Shown here in pieces: positions 36,785 to 45,598 of a stretch of 64,000 nt of DNA. This stretch comes from Acidobacteriota bacterium (GTDB lineage Bacteria > Acidobacteriota > Terriglobia > Acidiferrales > UBA7541), in assembly GCA_003154775.1 (NCBI GenBank), contig PMES01000110.1, forward strand, positions 1 to 64,000, in the 5' to 3' direction. A program made the translations under genes and the position numbers. The notes beneath the pieces were generated by a model. It searched no databases, had not been told where the DNA came from, and saw only the letters and a list, made by a program, of their open reading frames with translations. The stretch's first letter is position 1. Each line of letters starts with the position of its first letter.

Positions 36785-37453
36785 TCACCTTTCGGTGGGC
36801 CAGATTCCCAGCGGCAGCGCTTCCTGGATGGCTCCCGCGGCCCAGCAGCCCGCATCCCTGACCGGCGCAAACGAATGGCGGTGCAACGGCGTCGGCCCAT
36901 ATTGCCGGAGCGCTTCCAGGTGGTCCGGCGTGGCGTAGCCCTTGTGCCGAGCGAGGCCAAATAGAGGGTAGATGGCGTCCCACTCTTCCATGCGGGCGTC
37001 GCGATGCGTCTTCGCCAGGATGGAAGCTGCGGCGATGGACACGCTGCGTGCGTCGCCTTTGATCAGCGACTTTTGCTCCATCAAAACATCGAGCTTCATG
37101 GCGTCAATCAAGAGGTAGTCCGGCTGAATGGCCAGTTGCTGCACTGCGGCGGTCATGGCCTGCCGGCTGGCCTGGTAGATGTTCCAGGCGTCGATGCGCT
37201 GGGCGTCCACTTCCGCCACCGCCCAGGCGATGGCGTGCTCGCGGATGCGCTCGGCAAGCTCCACGCGGCGCTCCGCGGTGAGTTTCTTGGAGTCGTCCAA
37301 GCCGACGATCCTACGTTTTGGATTCAGAATTACCGCAGCGGCGACAACGGGTCCAAACAGCGCGCCGCGCCCGGCTTCATCGAGCCCCGCAATGCGGGTC
37401 CAGCCGAGCTTCCGCGCCGCTCGCTCGAAACGGGAAGAGCAGAGTCGCGCCAT
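36785..37453 (-). CDS. rnhB: ribonuclease HII
   Basis: The 222-residue protein has the RNase HII core IAGLDEAGRGALFGPVVAAAV with catalytic Asp-Glu. Later acidic residues lie in LLIDAMKLD, and ASILAKTHRDARM is conserved. It removes ribonucleotides from RNA:DNA hybrids. It follows rplS, separated by a terminator, as in many genomes. Confidence 0.94.
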   Translation of the reverse strand: MARLCSSRFERAARKLGWTRIAGLDEAGRGALFGPVVAAAVILNPKRRIVGLDDSKKLTAERRVELAERIREHAIAWAVAEVDAQRIDAWNIYQASRQAMTAAVQQLAIQPDYLLIDAMKLDVLMEQKSLIKGDARSVSIAAASILAKTHRDARMEEWDAIYPLFGLARHKGYATPDHLEALRQYGPTPLHRHSFAPVRDAGCWAAGAIQEALPLGIWPTER

Positions 37454-37540
37454 GATCGAAGGAGGTGCGCGGGAATCTTACCACGCGGAGCAGCGTGTAC
37501 GGCCAGCGTTCTGAGACAAGCCATTGCTCTCGGTGATGTA

Positions 37541-37569
37541 AAGAAAAGGGACAGGCGCTTGCCTGTCCC
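37541..37569 (-). terminator. terminator between rplS and rnhB
   Basis: On the minus strand, GGGACAGGC and GCCTGTCCC pair around a 4-nt loop and are followed by TTTTCTT. It would end the rpsP-khpA-rimM-trmD-rplS transcript before rnhB. Confidence 0.85.
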
Positions 37570-37595
37570 CGATGAATTCAGATTGGAAAGACTGC

Positions 37596-37988
37596 TTAAG
37601 CTTTGACGGCGGGCGCGGGAGCGGCTTCTTCGCGGGCGGCGCGCTTGATGCGGGCGGCCTTGCCCCTGAGGTCGCGCAGATAGTAAAGGCGGGCGCGTCG
37701 CACGCTGCCCTTGCCGACAACGTCAATCGAAGCGATTGAGGGCGAGTGCAAAGGGAAAATGCGCTCCACACCGGTGCCAAAACTGACGCGGCGCACCGTG
37801 AACGTGGCGCTGCTGGCCCGGCCCTTCTTCGAGATCACCACGCCTTCAAACGACTGGATGCGTTCCTTGACCTTTTCGCCTTCGCCTTCCAGCAGGCGGA
37901 CGTTTACCCGCACCGTGTCGCCAGGGCGAAACTCGGGTAGGTCTTTGCGCAATTGCGCTTCGTGCAGCTTACGAATTACCGGATTCAT
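37596..37988 (-). CDS. rplS: 50S ribosomal protein L19
   Basis: 130 residues from ATG 37988. [31 protein letters not shown] and [19 protein letters not shown] are the L19 signature. The C-terminal Ala/Glu/Pro extension is a family-variable tail. It sits at the interface between ribosomal subunits and lies downstream of trmD in the classical order. Confidence 0.97.
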   Translation of the reverse strand: MNPVIRKLHEAQLRKDLPEFRPGDTVRVNVRLLEGEGEKVKERIQSFEGVVISKKGRASSATFTVRRVSFGTGVERIFPLHSPSIASIDVVGKGSVRRARLYYLRDLRGKAARIKRAAREEAAPAPAVKA

Positions 37989-38101
37989 TTTCTGTGTTCC
38001 CTGCAGACCCACTCAGGCGGGGCCAGCACTTCCAAGGCAAACTCTAATTATAAACAGGATGTGACTGAAATCCTAGTCGTTATTCGAGCGGCGACGTGCA
38101 T

Positions 38102-38860
38102 CTACAGATCGGGCCGGTTTCGCCGTGTCTTCTCTGCGGCCTGTTGGCGGCGCCATTTGGCCACTTCGGCATGATTGCCGCCGATCAGGACCTCGGGCAC
38201 CTTCCAGCCTCGGTATTCCGCTGGCCGCGTGTAGTGCGGGAAATCGAGTAGGAGTTTCGCTTGGCGTGACCGTGGATCCGCGGCGGTGTGAGCAACTTCT
38301 GACGGATCGAGATGACTAAACGATTCGTTTTCCGTGGAGGCTTCGTTGCCCAGCGCTCCCGGCAACAACCGCGTCACTGCATCCACAACAATTGCTGCCG
38401 GCAGCTCGCCGCCGCTCAAAACGTAGTCCCCCACCGAGATCTCTTCGGTGGCCAGGAATTCCGCGACGCGCTCGTCCACCCCTTCATACCGCCCGCATAT
38501 CAAGATCAACCTGTCGAGTTTCGCGTAGCGCCGTGCCGTCTCCTGCGTGAACAAACGCCCCGCCGCGGACATCAACACGATGGCGGTTCCCGTTTCCGGC
38601 GGCACGCGATTCTCTGCATCTCCTACACTATGGCCCAGCAGCTTCTCGACTGCTTCAAACAGCGGCTCCGGCTTCAGCACCATGCCTTCGCCGCCGCCGA
38701 ACGGCCGGTCGTCCACGGTGCGGTGACGGTCCTTGGTGAACTCGCGCAGATCTTGCACATGAATCTCTGCGATCCCCGCCTCTTTGGCGCGGCGCACGAT
38801 GCCGTGGTCCAGAGGCCCGGCAAAGAATTCGGGAAAGATGGTGACGAGGTCAAATCGCAT
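38102..38860 (-). CDS. trmD: tRNA (guanine37-N1)-methyltransferase
   Basis: The 252-residue SPOUT enzyme has RFDLVTIFPEFF at the N-terminus, the trefoil-knot AdoMet site in LILICGRYEGVDERV and SVGDYVLSGGELPA, and HYTRPAEYRGWKVPEVL near the C-terminus. It methylates G37 in tRNA to prevent frameshifting. The full length is present. Confidence 0.97.
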   Translation of the reverse strand: MRFDLVTIFPEFFAGPLDHGIVRRAKEAGIAEIHVQDLREFTKDRHRTVDDRPFGGGEGMVLKPEPLFEAVEKLLGHSVGDAENRVPPETGTAIVLMSAAGRLFTQETARRYAKLDRLILICGRYEGVDERVAEFLATEEISVGDYVLSGGELPAAIVVDAVTRLLPGALGNEASTENESFSHLDPSEVAHTAADPRSRQAKLLLDFPHYTRPAEYRGWKVPEVLIGGNHAEVAKWRRQQAAEKTRRNRPDL

Positions 38861-38916
38861 TGCAGGAAAGTCTAACAGAGGCCCAGTTCGCGGGAAGGAA
38901 GAAACCCGCCCGGATG

Positions 38917-39525
38917 CTACGTAGCATCCAGGTCCTTCAATCCCTCCGACAATCGAACTTCAATGCGCCGCGCGGCCACGTCGATGCGCGTGCAAATTTC
39001 TTCCGCCAGAGGGATTAGCACTTCGCCGGCAGAGGTCTCCACCTGAAGGAGCGGCGTGCCGGCCACGCCCTCCCCGGGGAAGAAGACATCGCGGACCGTT
39101 CCCAGCACGCGCGGCGCTTCTTCCGCAGCACAAGCGGGCGACGCCAACTTTGTTGCGATTTCCGGCAACTCGAACACCGTGCAGCCTATCAGGTCGGTCA
39201 CAAAATAGTGGCCTGCGGGCAATTCCACACGCTCTTCGATGGGGAGCAGCACATCGAGCCCCCGCAGCGATTCCGCTTCGGAGATGCTGCCGCAGCCCTC
39301 GAAATGGAAGACACCCTGGCCGGGATGATTGCGGTCGATCCAGAAATTCTGCAATCCGACGCGCTTGGGCTCGCCGGCATCTTTTCGGAGATAAATGGAT
39401 TTCAGCGAAGAAAGGCGTTCCGGAAAATCGGTGAAAAGCTCGGCCAGCACTTCACCTTTGTTGCCGCGTGGACGAACAATGCGCGCGACCTGCACCCAGC
39501 TTTGCTTTTCGGGAGAAGGATTCAA
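38917..39525 (-). CDS. rimM: ribosome maturation factor RimM
   Basis: The 202-residue protein starts [29 protein letters not shown], the RimM N-domain. The PRC barrel has [14 protein letters not shown] and [14 protein letters not shown]. It assists 30S maturation with S19. Its start overlaps the khpA stop by 4 bases, and trmD follows. Confidence 0.93.
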   Translation of the reverse strand: MNPSPEKQSWVQVARIVRPRGNKGEVLAELFTDFPERLSSLKSIYLRKDAGEPKRVGLQNFWIDRNHPGQGVFHFEGCGSISEAESLRGLDVLLPIEERVELPAGHYFVTDLIGCTVFELPEIATKLASPACAAEEAPRVLGTVRDVFFPGEGVAGTPLLQVETSAGEVLIPLAEEICTRIDVAARRIEVRLSEGLKDLDAT

Positions 39526-39755
39526 TCTTCGAGTATCTCGAGGGTGAAGCGTTTGTGAAGTTTCATGCCCGCCGCCCCCAGCAGCGTGCGGATGGCCTTC
39601 GCCGTGCGCCCCTGGCGCCCGATGACTTTACCCAAATCTTCCGGATGGACCCGCAACTCCAGGACGGTTACCTGTGATCCCTCAACCGCCTTCACCTGCA
39701 CGCCTTCCGGGTGATCTACGAGGGCACGAGCGATTTCTTCAACCAGTTCCTTCAT
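39522..39755 (-). CDS. khpA: KH-domain RNA-binding protein KhpA
   Basis: The 77-residue protein is a single KH domain with the GxxG loop at [16 protein letters not shown]. It is a partner of KhpB/Jag, which is encoded at 49467-49985 in this window. It lies between rpsP and rimM, the usual place of the YlqC family. Confidence 0.93.
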   Translation of the reverse strand: MKELVEEIARALVDHPEGVQVKAVEGSQVTVLELRVHPEDLGKVIGRQGRTAKAIRTLLGAAGMKLHKRFTLEILED

Positions 39756-39856
39756 GGGGTCCTCCGCGCGAGCGTCTGACTACTCAAGCGAATGCAAGCG
39801 ACCCCTCCCCGATTCCGTCAGAGGACGCGAAAAGAACTATGACCTGACCCGGCTTG

Positions 39857-40096
39857 CTAGGCAATCTTCTGATGCTTGATAAAACTCCGCACCGTATCGC
39901 TGGGCTGGGCCCCCTTGCCCAACCAGTACTTGATACGCTCGGAATCCAACTTGATCTCAGCGGGCTTCTTCAGCGGATCATAGGTTCCCACTGCTTCTCG
40001 TACGCGACCGTCGCGCGCCCGGGTCCGCTCAATGACAACCACGCGGTAAAACGGCTTCTTTTTCTTGCCAATTCTGGCCAAACGAATCGTTAGCAC
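39857..40096 (-). CDS. rpsP: 30S ribosomal protein S16
   Basis: The 79-residue protein matches S16: LTIRLARIGKKKKPFYRVVV, RDGRVREAVGTYDPL, and a C-terminus ending KHQKIA. It is the first gene of the rpsP-khpA-rimM-trmD-rplS block. ffh, often just upstream, is here separated by two broken genes. Confidence 0.97.
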   Translation of the reverse strand: MLTIRLARIGKKKKPFYRVVVIERTRARDGRVREAVGTYDPLKKPAEIKLDSERIKYWLGKGAQPSDTVRSFIKHQKIA

Positions 40097-40261
40097 TAAA
40101 GTACGTCCTCCTAAAGAGCTTCTATTCTAGCGTGACTCCGCGCCCCCCGGCAAACATTCCCGCGCCGGGTAAAGGGAGGCCCACAAGTGCGCTCACGCCC
40201 CGCACATGACCTCTGGTGCAGAATAGACCGCGATCTCGGGCTGTCTTTCGGATAGGCCGGT

Positions 40262-40880
40262 TCAGCCCAGCCGGTTCAGGCCGTTGAATGCCGCGGCCTT
40301 GTAGCACTCCGCCAGAGTGGGGTAATTGAAGACAGTGTTGATGAAATAGGTGATTTTGCCCTTCAACAAGAAAACCGCTTGACCGATGTGCAGAAGTTCC
40401 GTCGCGTCTTCCCCGAAAATGTGGATGCCAAGGAGTTCCAGCGTCTGGCGATGGAACAGCAACTTCAGCCGGCCATCGGTGTGCCCGCTGATCTGGCCGC
40501 GCGCGATTTCGCGGTAATAGGCGACGCCCACTTCGTACGGCACATCCTCTTCGGTCAGTTGCTCTTCCGTCTTGCCGATGAAGGAAATTTGCGGAATCGT
40601 TCTCAATCACGCGGTTCACGCGAAAATTGAGATCGCTCATGGTGATGTTTTCTTTGGCGTGATAACTCGTGCCGTAAAAGGCTTGGTCGTTGAATCCGGA
40701 AAGATGCAGCATCGCTTCCCGCATGGTCTTGCTAGGAATCGTGCCGGTATTGATGCACACCCCGCCGATCATCGTCTGCTTCTCTACGACCGCAACGTGT
40801 TTTCCGGATTTGCCCGCCTGAATTGCGGCGCGGAGTCCGCCCGGCCCCGACCCGATCACTACCAGATCATACGGTTGCAT
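40262..40880 (-). pseudogene. sthA: sthA remnant with large internal deletion and frameshift
   Basis: Residues 1-93 read as the N-terminus of a soluble pyridine nucleotide transhydrogenase: the FAD motif GSGPGGLRAA, then GGVCINTGTIPSKT, then FRVNRVIE. At about 40601 the sequence jumps, in another frame, to the family's C-terminal part ([19 protein letters not shown] ... [21 protein letters not shown]). About 260 codons covering the NAD-binding domain are missing. The original frame continues as an unrelated reading to 40122. The enzyme cannot be functional. An assembly error is the main alternative. Confidence 0.8.
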
Positions 40881-41259
40881 TTGACGAGTCCTGCTCTTCC
40901 AGTTCGAGCGTCACCGCGGGTTCCGAGGGGGCGGTCACTTCCTGACTCCTCGTATAGGAGACCTGCGACTGCCGTTCTTTGGGATGCGCCGAACCGTTCA
41001 CCCCGCCGAGCGCCTGACTCATCAGGTGGTCCTGCGCAAAGAAGCCCTTGCCGTTGCGGCTGCGCCTTGAATGCGTGTACAGCCCCTCCGGCCCAAGCAG
41101 ACGCGCCTTGCGATTATCCGACAGGTAGGCCCGGCAAAATCTCCTTGCAAATGCCTTCGTGGAGTCGCGCGCCTCTTCCAGGACGCGCTGTTTGAAAGCC
41201 ATCCATTGCAAATGGCGGTTGACGTAAAAACGCGGTTCCTCAAGCGCGATATGATTCAT
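40867..41259 (-). pseudogene. ppk1: ppk1 remnant with large internal deletion
   Basis: The 130-codon ORF begins with a polyphosphate kinase 1 N-terminus (RFYVNRHLQWMAFKQRVLEEARD). After a short linker it continues with the C-terminal end of the same family (AYLSDNRKARLLGPEGLYTH ... FFAQDHLMSQ). PPK1 is normally about 700 residues, so nearly everything catalytic, including the phosphorylated His regions, is gone. Its stop overlaps the sthA start by 14 bases, which suggests the two were once co-transcribed. I recognise the termini with moderate-to-good confidence. Confidence 0.7.
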
Positions 41260-41356
41260 GAATTATCCTTGGACGGTCAAACACCATGTCTCAGCCGTGT
41301 TACGGCCAGATGAACGACCGTTGAGGTGCTACAATGCCGCCCCAGGTGAGGGCAAA

Positions 41357-41539
41357 ATGCGAATGAATCGGCGAATCCTGTTCGCGTTCTTGCTGATTGC
41401 GGGGGCTCTGTCTTTGCCGGAGGTTTTGCTTCAGCCCAGGCCGGCGAGCTTGCCTAGCCCTTTCATCTTCGCGCGCGCGGCCATGGCGCCATACTGCTTC
41501 ATCATCTGCCGCATCTGCATGTATTGCTTGATGACCTGA
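41357..41539 (+). pseudogene. signal-peptide stub running antisense into ffh
   Basis: From ATG 41357 (or 41363) the ORF encodes a convincing signal peptide (MNRRILFAFLLIAGALSLP). After about 25 residues it reads antisense to the 3' end of ffh and has no coherent protein. It may be the 5' end of a gene whose remainder was deleted, close to the ppk1/sthA deletions. Confidence 0.35.
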
Positions 41540-42774
41540 TTGACTTCCTGCACGGAGGTGCCGCTGCCTTTGGCGATGCGCTTGCGCCGTTTTCCGTCGA
41601 TGACTTTGTGGTCGCGGCGCTCCTCATTCGTCATGGAGTTGATGATCGCTTCGACCTGCTTCAGTTTCTTCTCGTCCACCGACGCATCTTTGGGCAGATT
41701 CTGAAGCGGCCCGACTTTCGGCAGCATGTCCATCAACTGGTCCAGCGGCCCCATCTTGCGGATCTGCCGCAATTGGTCGCGGAAATCTTCCAGCGTGAAC
41801 TCTTCCTTCCGGAGCTTGCGCTCCAGCTCCATCGCCGCTTTCTTGTCGAAGGCTGATTCGGCGCGCTCGATCAGCGAGAGAATATCGCCCATGCCCAGCA
41901 CGCGCGAAACGATGCGCTCCGGGTAAAAGCCTTCCAGCGCATCGTATTTCTCGCCAAGGCCGACAAACTTCACCGGCGCTCCGGAAACCTTGCTGATCGA
42001 AAGGGCCGCGCCGCCGCGCGCATCGCCGTCCAACTTCGTCAGGATCACGCCGGTCAGGCCCAGCCGCTTGTGGAATTCACCGGCCGAGCGCACCGCGTCC
42101 TGGCCAATCATGGCGTCGGCGATGAACAGCATCTCACTCGGCTGCAATTCCTTTTTCAGCACGGAGAGTTCGTTCATCAAGTCATCGTCAATGTGCAGAC
42201 GGCCCGCGGTGTCCACCAGGATGACGTCGCTGGCCGAAAGTTTCGCTTCCTTGATCGCGCCGCGCACAATTTCAAGGGGCTTATCCGTGCCTGCGCCCGG
42301 CCAGATGGGGATGCCGACGGATTTGGCGACCTGCGCGAGCTGTTCGCGGGCTGCCGGGCGATACACGTCCGTGGAAACCACAATGGGGCGATGCCCGTGC
42401 TGCGCGAGCCATTTGGCGAGCTTGCCGGTGGTGGTGGTTTTGCCCGAGCCTTGCAGGCCCACGATCATCCACACCGAAGGCGGGCGCGAAGCGAAGAGCG
42501 GTTTGGCGTGTTTGCCAAGTAGCGCGAGCAATTCGTCGCGCACGATCTTGACCACCTGTTGATCGGGTGCAAGCTGCAGCATCACTTCCGAGCCCAATGC
42601 TTTCGCGCGGATGTTCGCCAGCAGTTCGTCGGCGACCCCCACGTTGACGTCGCCTTCGAGCAGCGCGTCGCGGATTTCCGCCAGCGCCAGGTCCAGGTGC
42701 TCCTCGGTGAGCTTTCCCTGCCCGCGCAGGTTCTTGAATGTTCGTTGCAGCTTCTCTGTCAGGTTCTCAAACAT
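41431..42774 (-). CDS. ffh: signal recognition particle protein Ffh
   Basis: The 447-residue protein has the N domain, the G domain with GLQGSGKTTTTGKLA, DTAGRLHIDDDLMNEL and TKLDGDARGGAALS, and the methionine-rich M domain ending in the RNA-binding GSGTSVQEVNQVIKQYMQM. It targets membrane proteins to FtsY with SRP RNA. The protein is complete. Confidence 0.97.
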   Translation of the reverse strand: MFENLTEKLQRTFKNLRGQGKLTEEHLDLALAEIRDALLEGDVNVGVADELLANIRAKALGSEVMLQLAPDQQVVKIVRDELLALLGKHAKPLFASRPPSVWMIVGLQGSGKTTTTGKLAKWLAQHGHRPIVVSTDVYRPAAREQLAQVAKSVGIPIWPGAGTDKPLEIVRGAIKEAKLSASDVILVDTAGRLHIDDDLMNELSVLKKELQPSEMLFIADAMIGQDAVRSAGEFHKRLGLTGVILTKLDGDARGGAALSISKVSGAPVKFVGLGEKYDALEGFYPERIVSRVLGMGDILSLIERAESAFDKKAAMELERKLRKEEFTLEDFRDQLRQIRKMGPLDQLMDMLPKVGPLQNLPKDASVDEKKLKQVEAIINSMTNEERRDHKVIDGKRRKRIAKGSGTSVQEVNQVIKQYMQMRQMMKQYGAMAARAKMKGLGKLAGLG

Positions 42775-42884
42775 GGGTGACCGTTTACTTTAGGCTTCCA
42801 CCTCTATTGTACAGGGTGCGATGCGAAGGTACAGCGGGGTGTAGCTTGTGCGCCCCGGTGCGCTGCGCCGGGAGCAGAGGGATC

Positions 42885-43215
42885 CCTCCTCGTCGGACGT
42901 CGCTTCGCCTCTCATCCCAAATCGGGATGAAACTGATGTCACCGAAGGTACCTCCTCCCCCCGGGTGTATTTGTGAAGCGTGTCAAAACAAAGGGGTTGC
43001 GGGTGCAAGAGTGCGCAAGAGTGTGAAAATAAGGGACTTAGAAAGTCGCTGTTTTGATTTATAACGCCTTTGTTTTGATACCGATGCGCATTGTTAGTGC
43101 AGAGGGTGAATGTGCTTGGGACCTGTGGAGCAAGGGCGGACTTGTGCCGAGTATTCACAATGCATTATACAGCACTATTTACTAATTGTCAATAGACATT
43201 GTGAGGTACTAGACC
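42885..43215 (-). repeat. dispersed repeat, copy 2 (inverted relative to copy 1)
   Basis: Reading the minus strand from about 43213, this copy repeats the order of copy 1: TACCTCACAAT, a perfect -35/-10 pair, a possible GTG start at 43158, the inverted repeat CAAAACAAAGG/CCTTTGTTTTG (43067-43077 and 42984-42994), then a GC-rich tail with AGGGATCCCTCT. The two copies are about 42.6 kb apart in opposite orientation. The 123-codon ORF in it is probably not a real protein. The remaining intergenic bases 43216-43428 hold nothing I can identify. Confidence 0.7.
43164..43192 (-). promoter_or_regulatory. consensus sigma70-type promoter in repeat copy 2
   Basis: On the minus strand TTGACA (43192-43187) and TATAAT (43169-43164) are separated by 17 bases. 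Both boxes are perfect, as in copy 1, although the spacer sequence has diverged, which suggests selection on the promoter. Confidence 0.75.
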
Positions 43216-43428
43216 CCAAACTGGAATGAGGGCCTGGAGGCAAGGAAAGAAAGGCTCTTCTCAAGCTATCAGACACCCGCTCCTTTGGCTTTCCTAACCC
43301 CCAGGTTAAACTCCACAATGATATCCTGCTCACGCGCAACCCGAATTCAGGGCAGAGGATGCGCAATCCGCTGGAGAGTGAAGACTGCCAGAAGTGATGA
43401 CATTCGGCTCATGGGATCGGGGGACACG

Positions 43429-44103
43429 ATGACTCAGGATGTTTGGACTGCCGTAGACAAGTACATCACAGACTTGCTGGTGCCTTCCGATCCCGCGTTG
43501 GAAGCCTCTCTCCAGGCTGCAAGCGCTGCCGGCTTGCCGCCCATACAAGTCTCTCCGGTTCAGGGCAAACTGCTGCATCTCCTGGCGCGTGCATGCGGGG
43601 CTCGCCAGGTACTGGAGATCGGCACGCTCGGCGGCTACAGCACCATTTGGCTTGCGAGAGCTCTGCCCGCTGGCGGGCGCGTGGTCACCTTGGAGGCCGA
43701 TCCGAAACACGCCGAAGTCGCGCGCGCTAACTTTTCTCATGCCGGGCTAACTGGCGTGATCGAGCTGCGCCAGGGACCCGCGCTGGAGACCTTGCCGAAA
43801 CTTGCTGCGGAGGGGCGCGGCCCGTTTGACCTGATTTTCATCGACGCCAACAAATCCAATATGCCCGAGTATTTTGATTGGGCTTTGAAGCTGTCGCGCG
43901 CCGGGAGCGTCATCATCGCCGACAATGTGATACGCAATGGTGCGGTGCTGGATGCGGCCAGCGGTGACGACAACATTCAAGGCGTCCGGCGCTTCAATGA
44001 GCGCCTCGCCGCCGAGAAGCGCGTATCCGCCACGGAGATCCAGACCGTCGGGAGCAAGGGCTACGACGGCTTCGCCTTAGCGGTGGTCAATTCCGATTCC
44101 TAG
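43429..44103 (+). CDS. class I SAM-dependent O-methyltransferase (COMT-like)
   Basis: 224 residues from the ATG at 43429, preceded by GGGGG. The AdoMet site is VLEIGTLGGYSTIWLA. The metal- and substrate-binding region is DLIFIDANKSNMPEYFDWAL and IIADNVIRNG, as in bacterial catechol/caffeoyl-CoA O-methyltransferase relatives. The substrate is unknown. Confidence 0.88.
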   Translation: MTQDVWTAVDKYITDLLVPSDPALEASLQAASAAGLPPIQVSPVQGKLLHLLARACGARQVLEIGTLGGYSTIWLARALPAGGRVVTLEADPKHAEVARANFSHAGLTGVIELRQGPALETLPKLAAEGRGPFDLIFIDANKSNMPEYFDWALKLSRAGSVIIADNVIRNGAVLDAASGDDNIQGVRRFNERLAAEKRVSATEIQTVGSKGYDGFALAVVNSDS

Positions 44104-44142
44104 CGCATGCTTCCATCCCCCGGTAGTGGCGTCATTTGCTGT

Positions 44143-45411
44143 TTATCCCTCAAACGGTAAGTAGGGATTGTCGTCTTGTTTCTTCTGACGTCGCACAAAA
44201 TGTCCCAAAAGGGGAACGGCCAGCGAATACTTGCCATGCCTGTTCTTGTAAACCAACCCAGCATCTGAAAGCGCAGAGAGTATCTGATTCACATGACTGC
44301 CACTAAATGACTTATCTGGCTCCTGGTTAGATGGATGTTCAGTGATCTCTTGGACAGTAAACTCTCCATCGCAATTTGGTAATTCTGCAATCACTCGCAA
44401 TAGTTCGCGTTGGCGGTCCGTAGCCCTGGCCCATCTGCCTGAGAAGAAATCCGTATCCAGTTTTCTTGTTATCTCGTCCAGCGGAACCGGCGGTGGTTTT
44501 TTGCCAATCTCGGAGGATTGTACCCACACGTCGAATACTTCCCGACAAACATATTGGACAAAATAGGGGTAACCTCTTGTGAATTCCCAAATTGTTTTGA
44601 TCGATTTAGGCACTATTTTGATTGGACAACCTTCTTGCTCGATTGGTTTCCGAATCGCCTCAGTAGTCTCTTTTTCGTTGAGCGGCCCTAGAAAAATGAT
44701 AGTGAACATACGTTCGGCGAACGTGCGCGCCTCAACGAGTTTTGGAAATAGGGTAGGCAGCCCAGTTAGGGCAAGCATGAATCGGCATTCTTTACGCTGC
44801 AAAGATTGAAAAAGGTCTAGGAGTAGAGATAGAGGAAATTGGTCCTTCGACGTGTGGTCTGCCAAGTTTTGTGCTTCGTCGTATGCAAAAACTATACCTT
44901 CATGTCTAGTATCTTTCAGACTAATCCAGACTATCTCCAATGTGCCCTTGAGCTTATCTGACACAAGGCCGGGGATGCTGTCATAAATCCCTCTCAATGT
45001 GGAATAATTGAGTGTTACATCCACTTGTTCACGCCGCCGTATAAATCCAGCGCTTGTTTTCTCTTTCGAAGTGTAGACGATAGAACTTGTTGCAACCGCC
45101 AAATCTGTGAGAAGGCGCGTCGCCATGTTGTCTTCGCTTATACTCGTGGATTCTGACAGGTCCGTTCCGGCCCAAAGCCACCCCTCAGACATTGCCATCG
45201 GCTTGAAGGTTTCCAACAGCACGGTCTTGCCTAGCCCCCTCAATCCTGTTAGCACGAGATTCTTAAGTACGGTGTCCTGCTTGAGAAGGTGCTGGAACTC
45301 ACCGATCTCCTTATCCCTTCCAGCTAGATGCGGCGGCATATGCCCCGCCCCCGGGCGGAATGGGTTCTTAAACCTGGCGTATTCCTTTGCCATCTTCATA
45401 GTCGGGGCCAT
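44143..45411 (-). CDS. AAA ATPase with C-terminal winged helix (Orc/STAND-like)
   Basis: 422 residues from ATG 45411, with GAGGAGG upstream. Walker A is GLRGLGKT near residue 58, and Walker B is GIVFAYDEAQ near residue 175. A sensor-like FMLALTGLPTLF and a winged-helix-like C-terminus (LNCDGEFTVQEITEHPSNQ...NQILSALSDAGLVY) follow. The base composition is clearly more AT-rich than the flanking genes, suggesting transfer. Such ATPases occur in mobile and defence islands, but the function here is unknown. It diverges from the toxin-antitoxin pair across a shared palindromic promoter. Confidence 0.7.
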   Translation of the reverse strand: MAPTMKMAKEYARFKNPFRPGAGHMPPHLAGRDKEIGEFQHLLKQDTVLKNLVLTGLRGLGKTVLLETFKPMAMSEGWLWAGTDLSESTSISEDNMATRLLTDLAVATSSIVYTSKEKTSAGFIRRREQVDVTLNYSTLRGIYDSIPGLVSDKLKGTLEIVWISLKDTRHEGIVFAYDEAQNLADHTSKDQFPLSLLLDLFQSLQRKECRFMLALTGLPTLFPKLVEARTFAERMFTIIFLGPLNEKETTEAIRKPIEQEGCPIKIVPKSIKTIWEFTRGYPYFVQYVCREVFDVWVQSSEIGKKPPPVPLDEITRKLDTDFFSGRWARATDRQRELLRVIAELPNCDGEFTVQEITEHPSNQEPDKSFSGSHVNQILSALSDAGLVYKNRHGKYSLAVPLLGHFVRRQKKQDDNPYLPFEG

Positions 45412-45457
45412 TGTGCTCCTCCTCGCCCAAATCGTATTTAGCTATAATCCTAAAGTT

Positions 45458-45485
45458 ATGTCAAGGCATAAGTTTAGCTTGACAT
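45458..45485. promoter_or_regulatory. 8-bp palindrome holding back-to-back -35 boxes
   Basis: ATGTCAAG (45458-45465) and CTTGACAT (45478-45485) are perfect inverted repeats separated by 12 bases. Each arm contains a consensus TTGACA, one per strand, pointing outward toward the ATPase (minus) and the toxin-antitoxin genes (plus). A plausible -10 (TAAATA, 18-base spacing) exists on the minus side; none is convincing on the plus side. Confidence 0.5.
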
Positions 45486-45598
45486 CTAATTCATCCTCAT
45501 TTCTGTTCTCGATGGCAGCAGGAATAACAAATTCAGGCTGGGTATCAAAGCATCTGATATGATGATTTGTAGTTTATCCCCGTTCCCGCCGAGGCCGT

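Noticed and set aside
42790-43158. 123-codon ORF in repeat copy 2 as a protein gene
   Set aside because: The comparison with copy 1 shows no third-position bias, and the tails of the two ORFs do not match.
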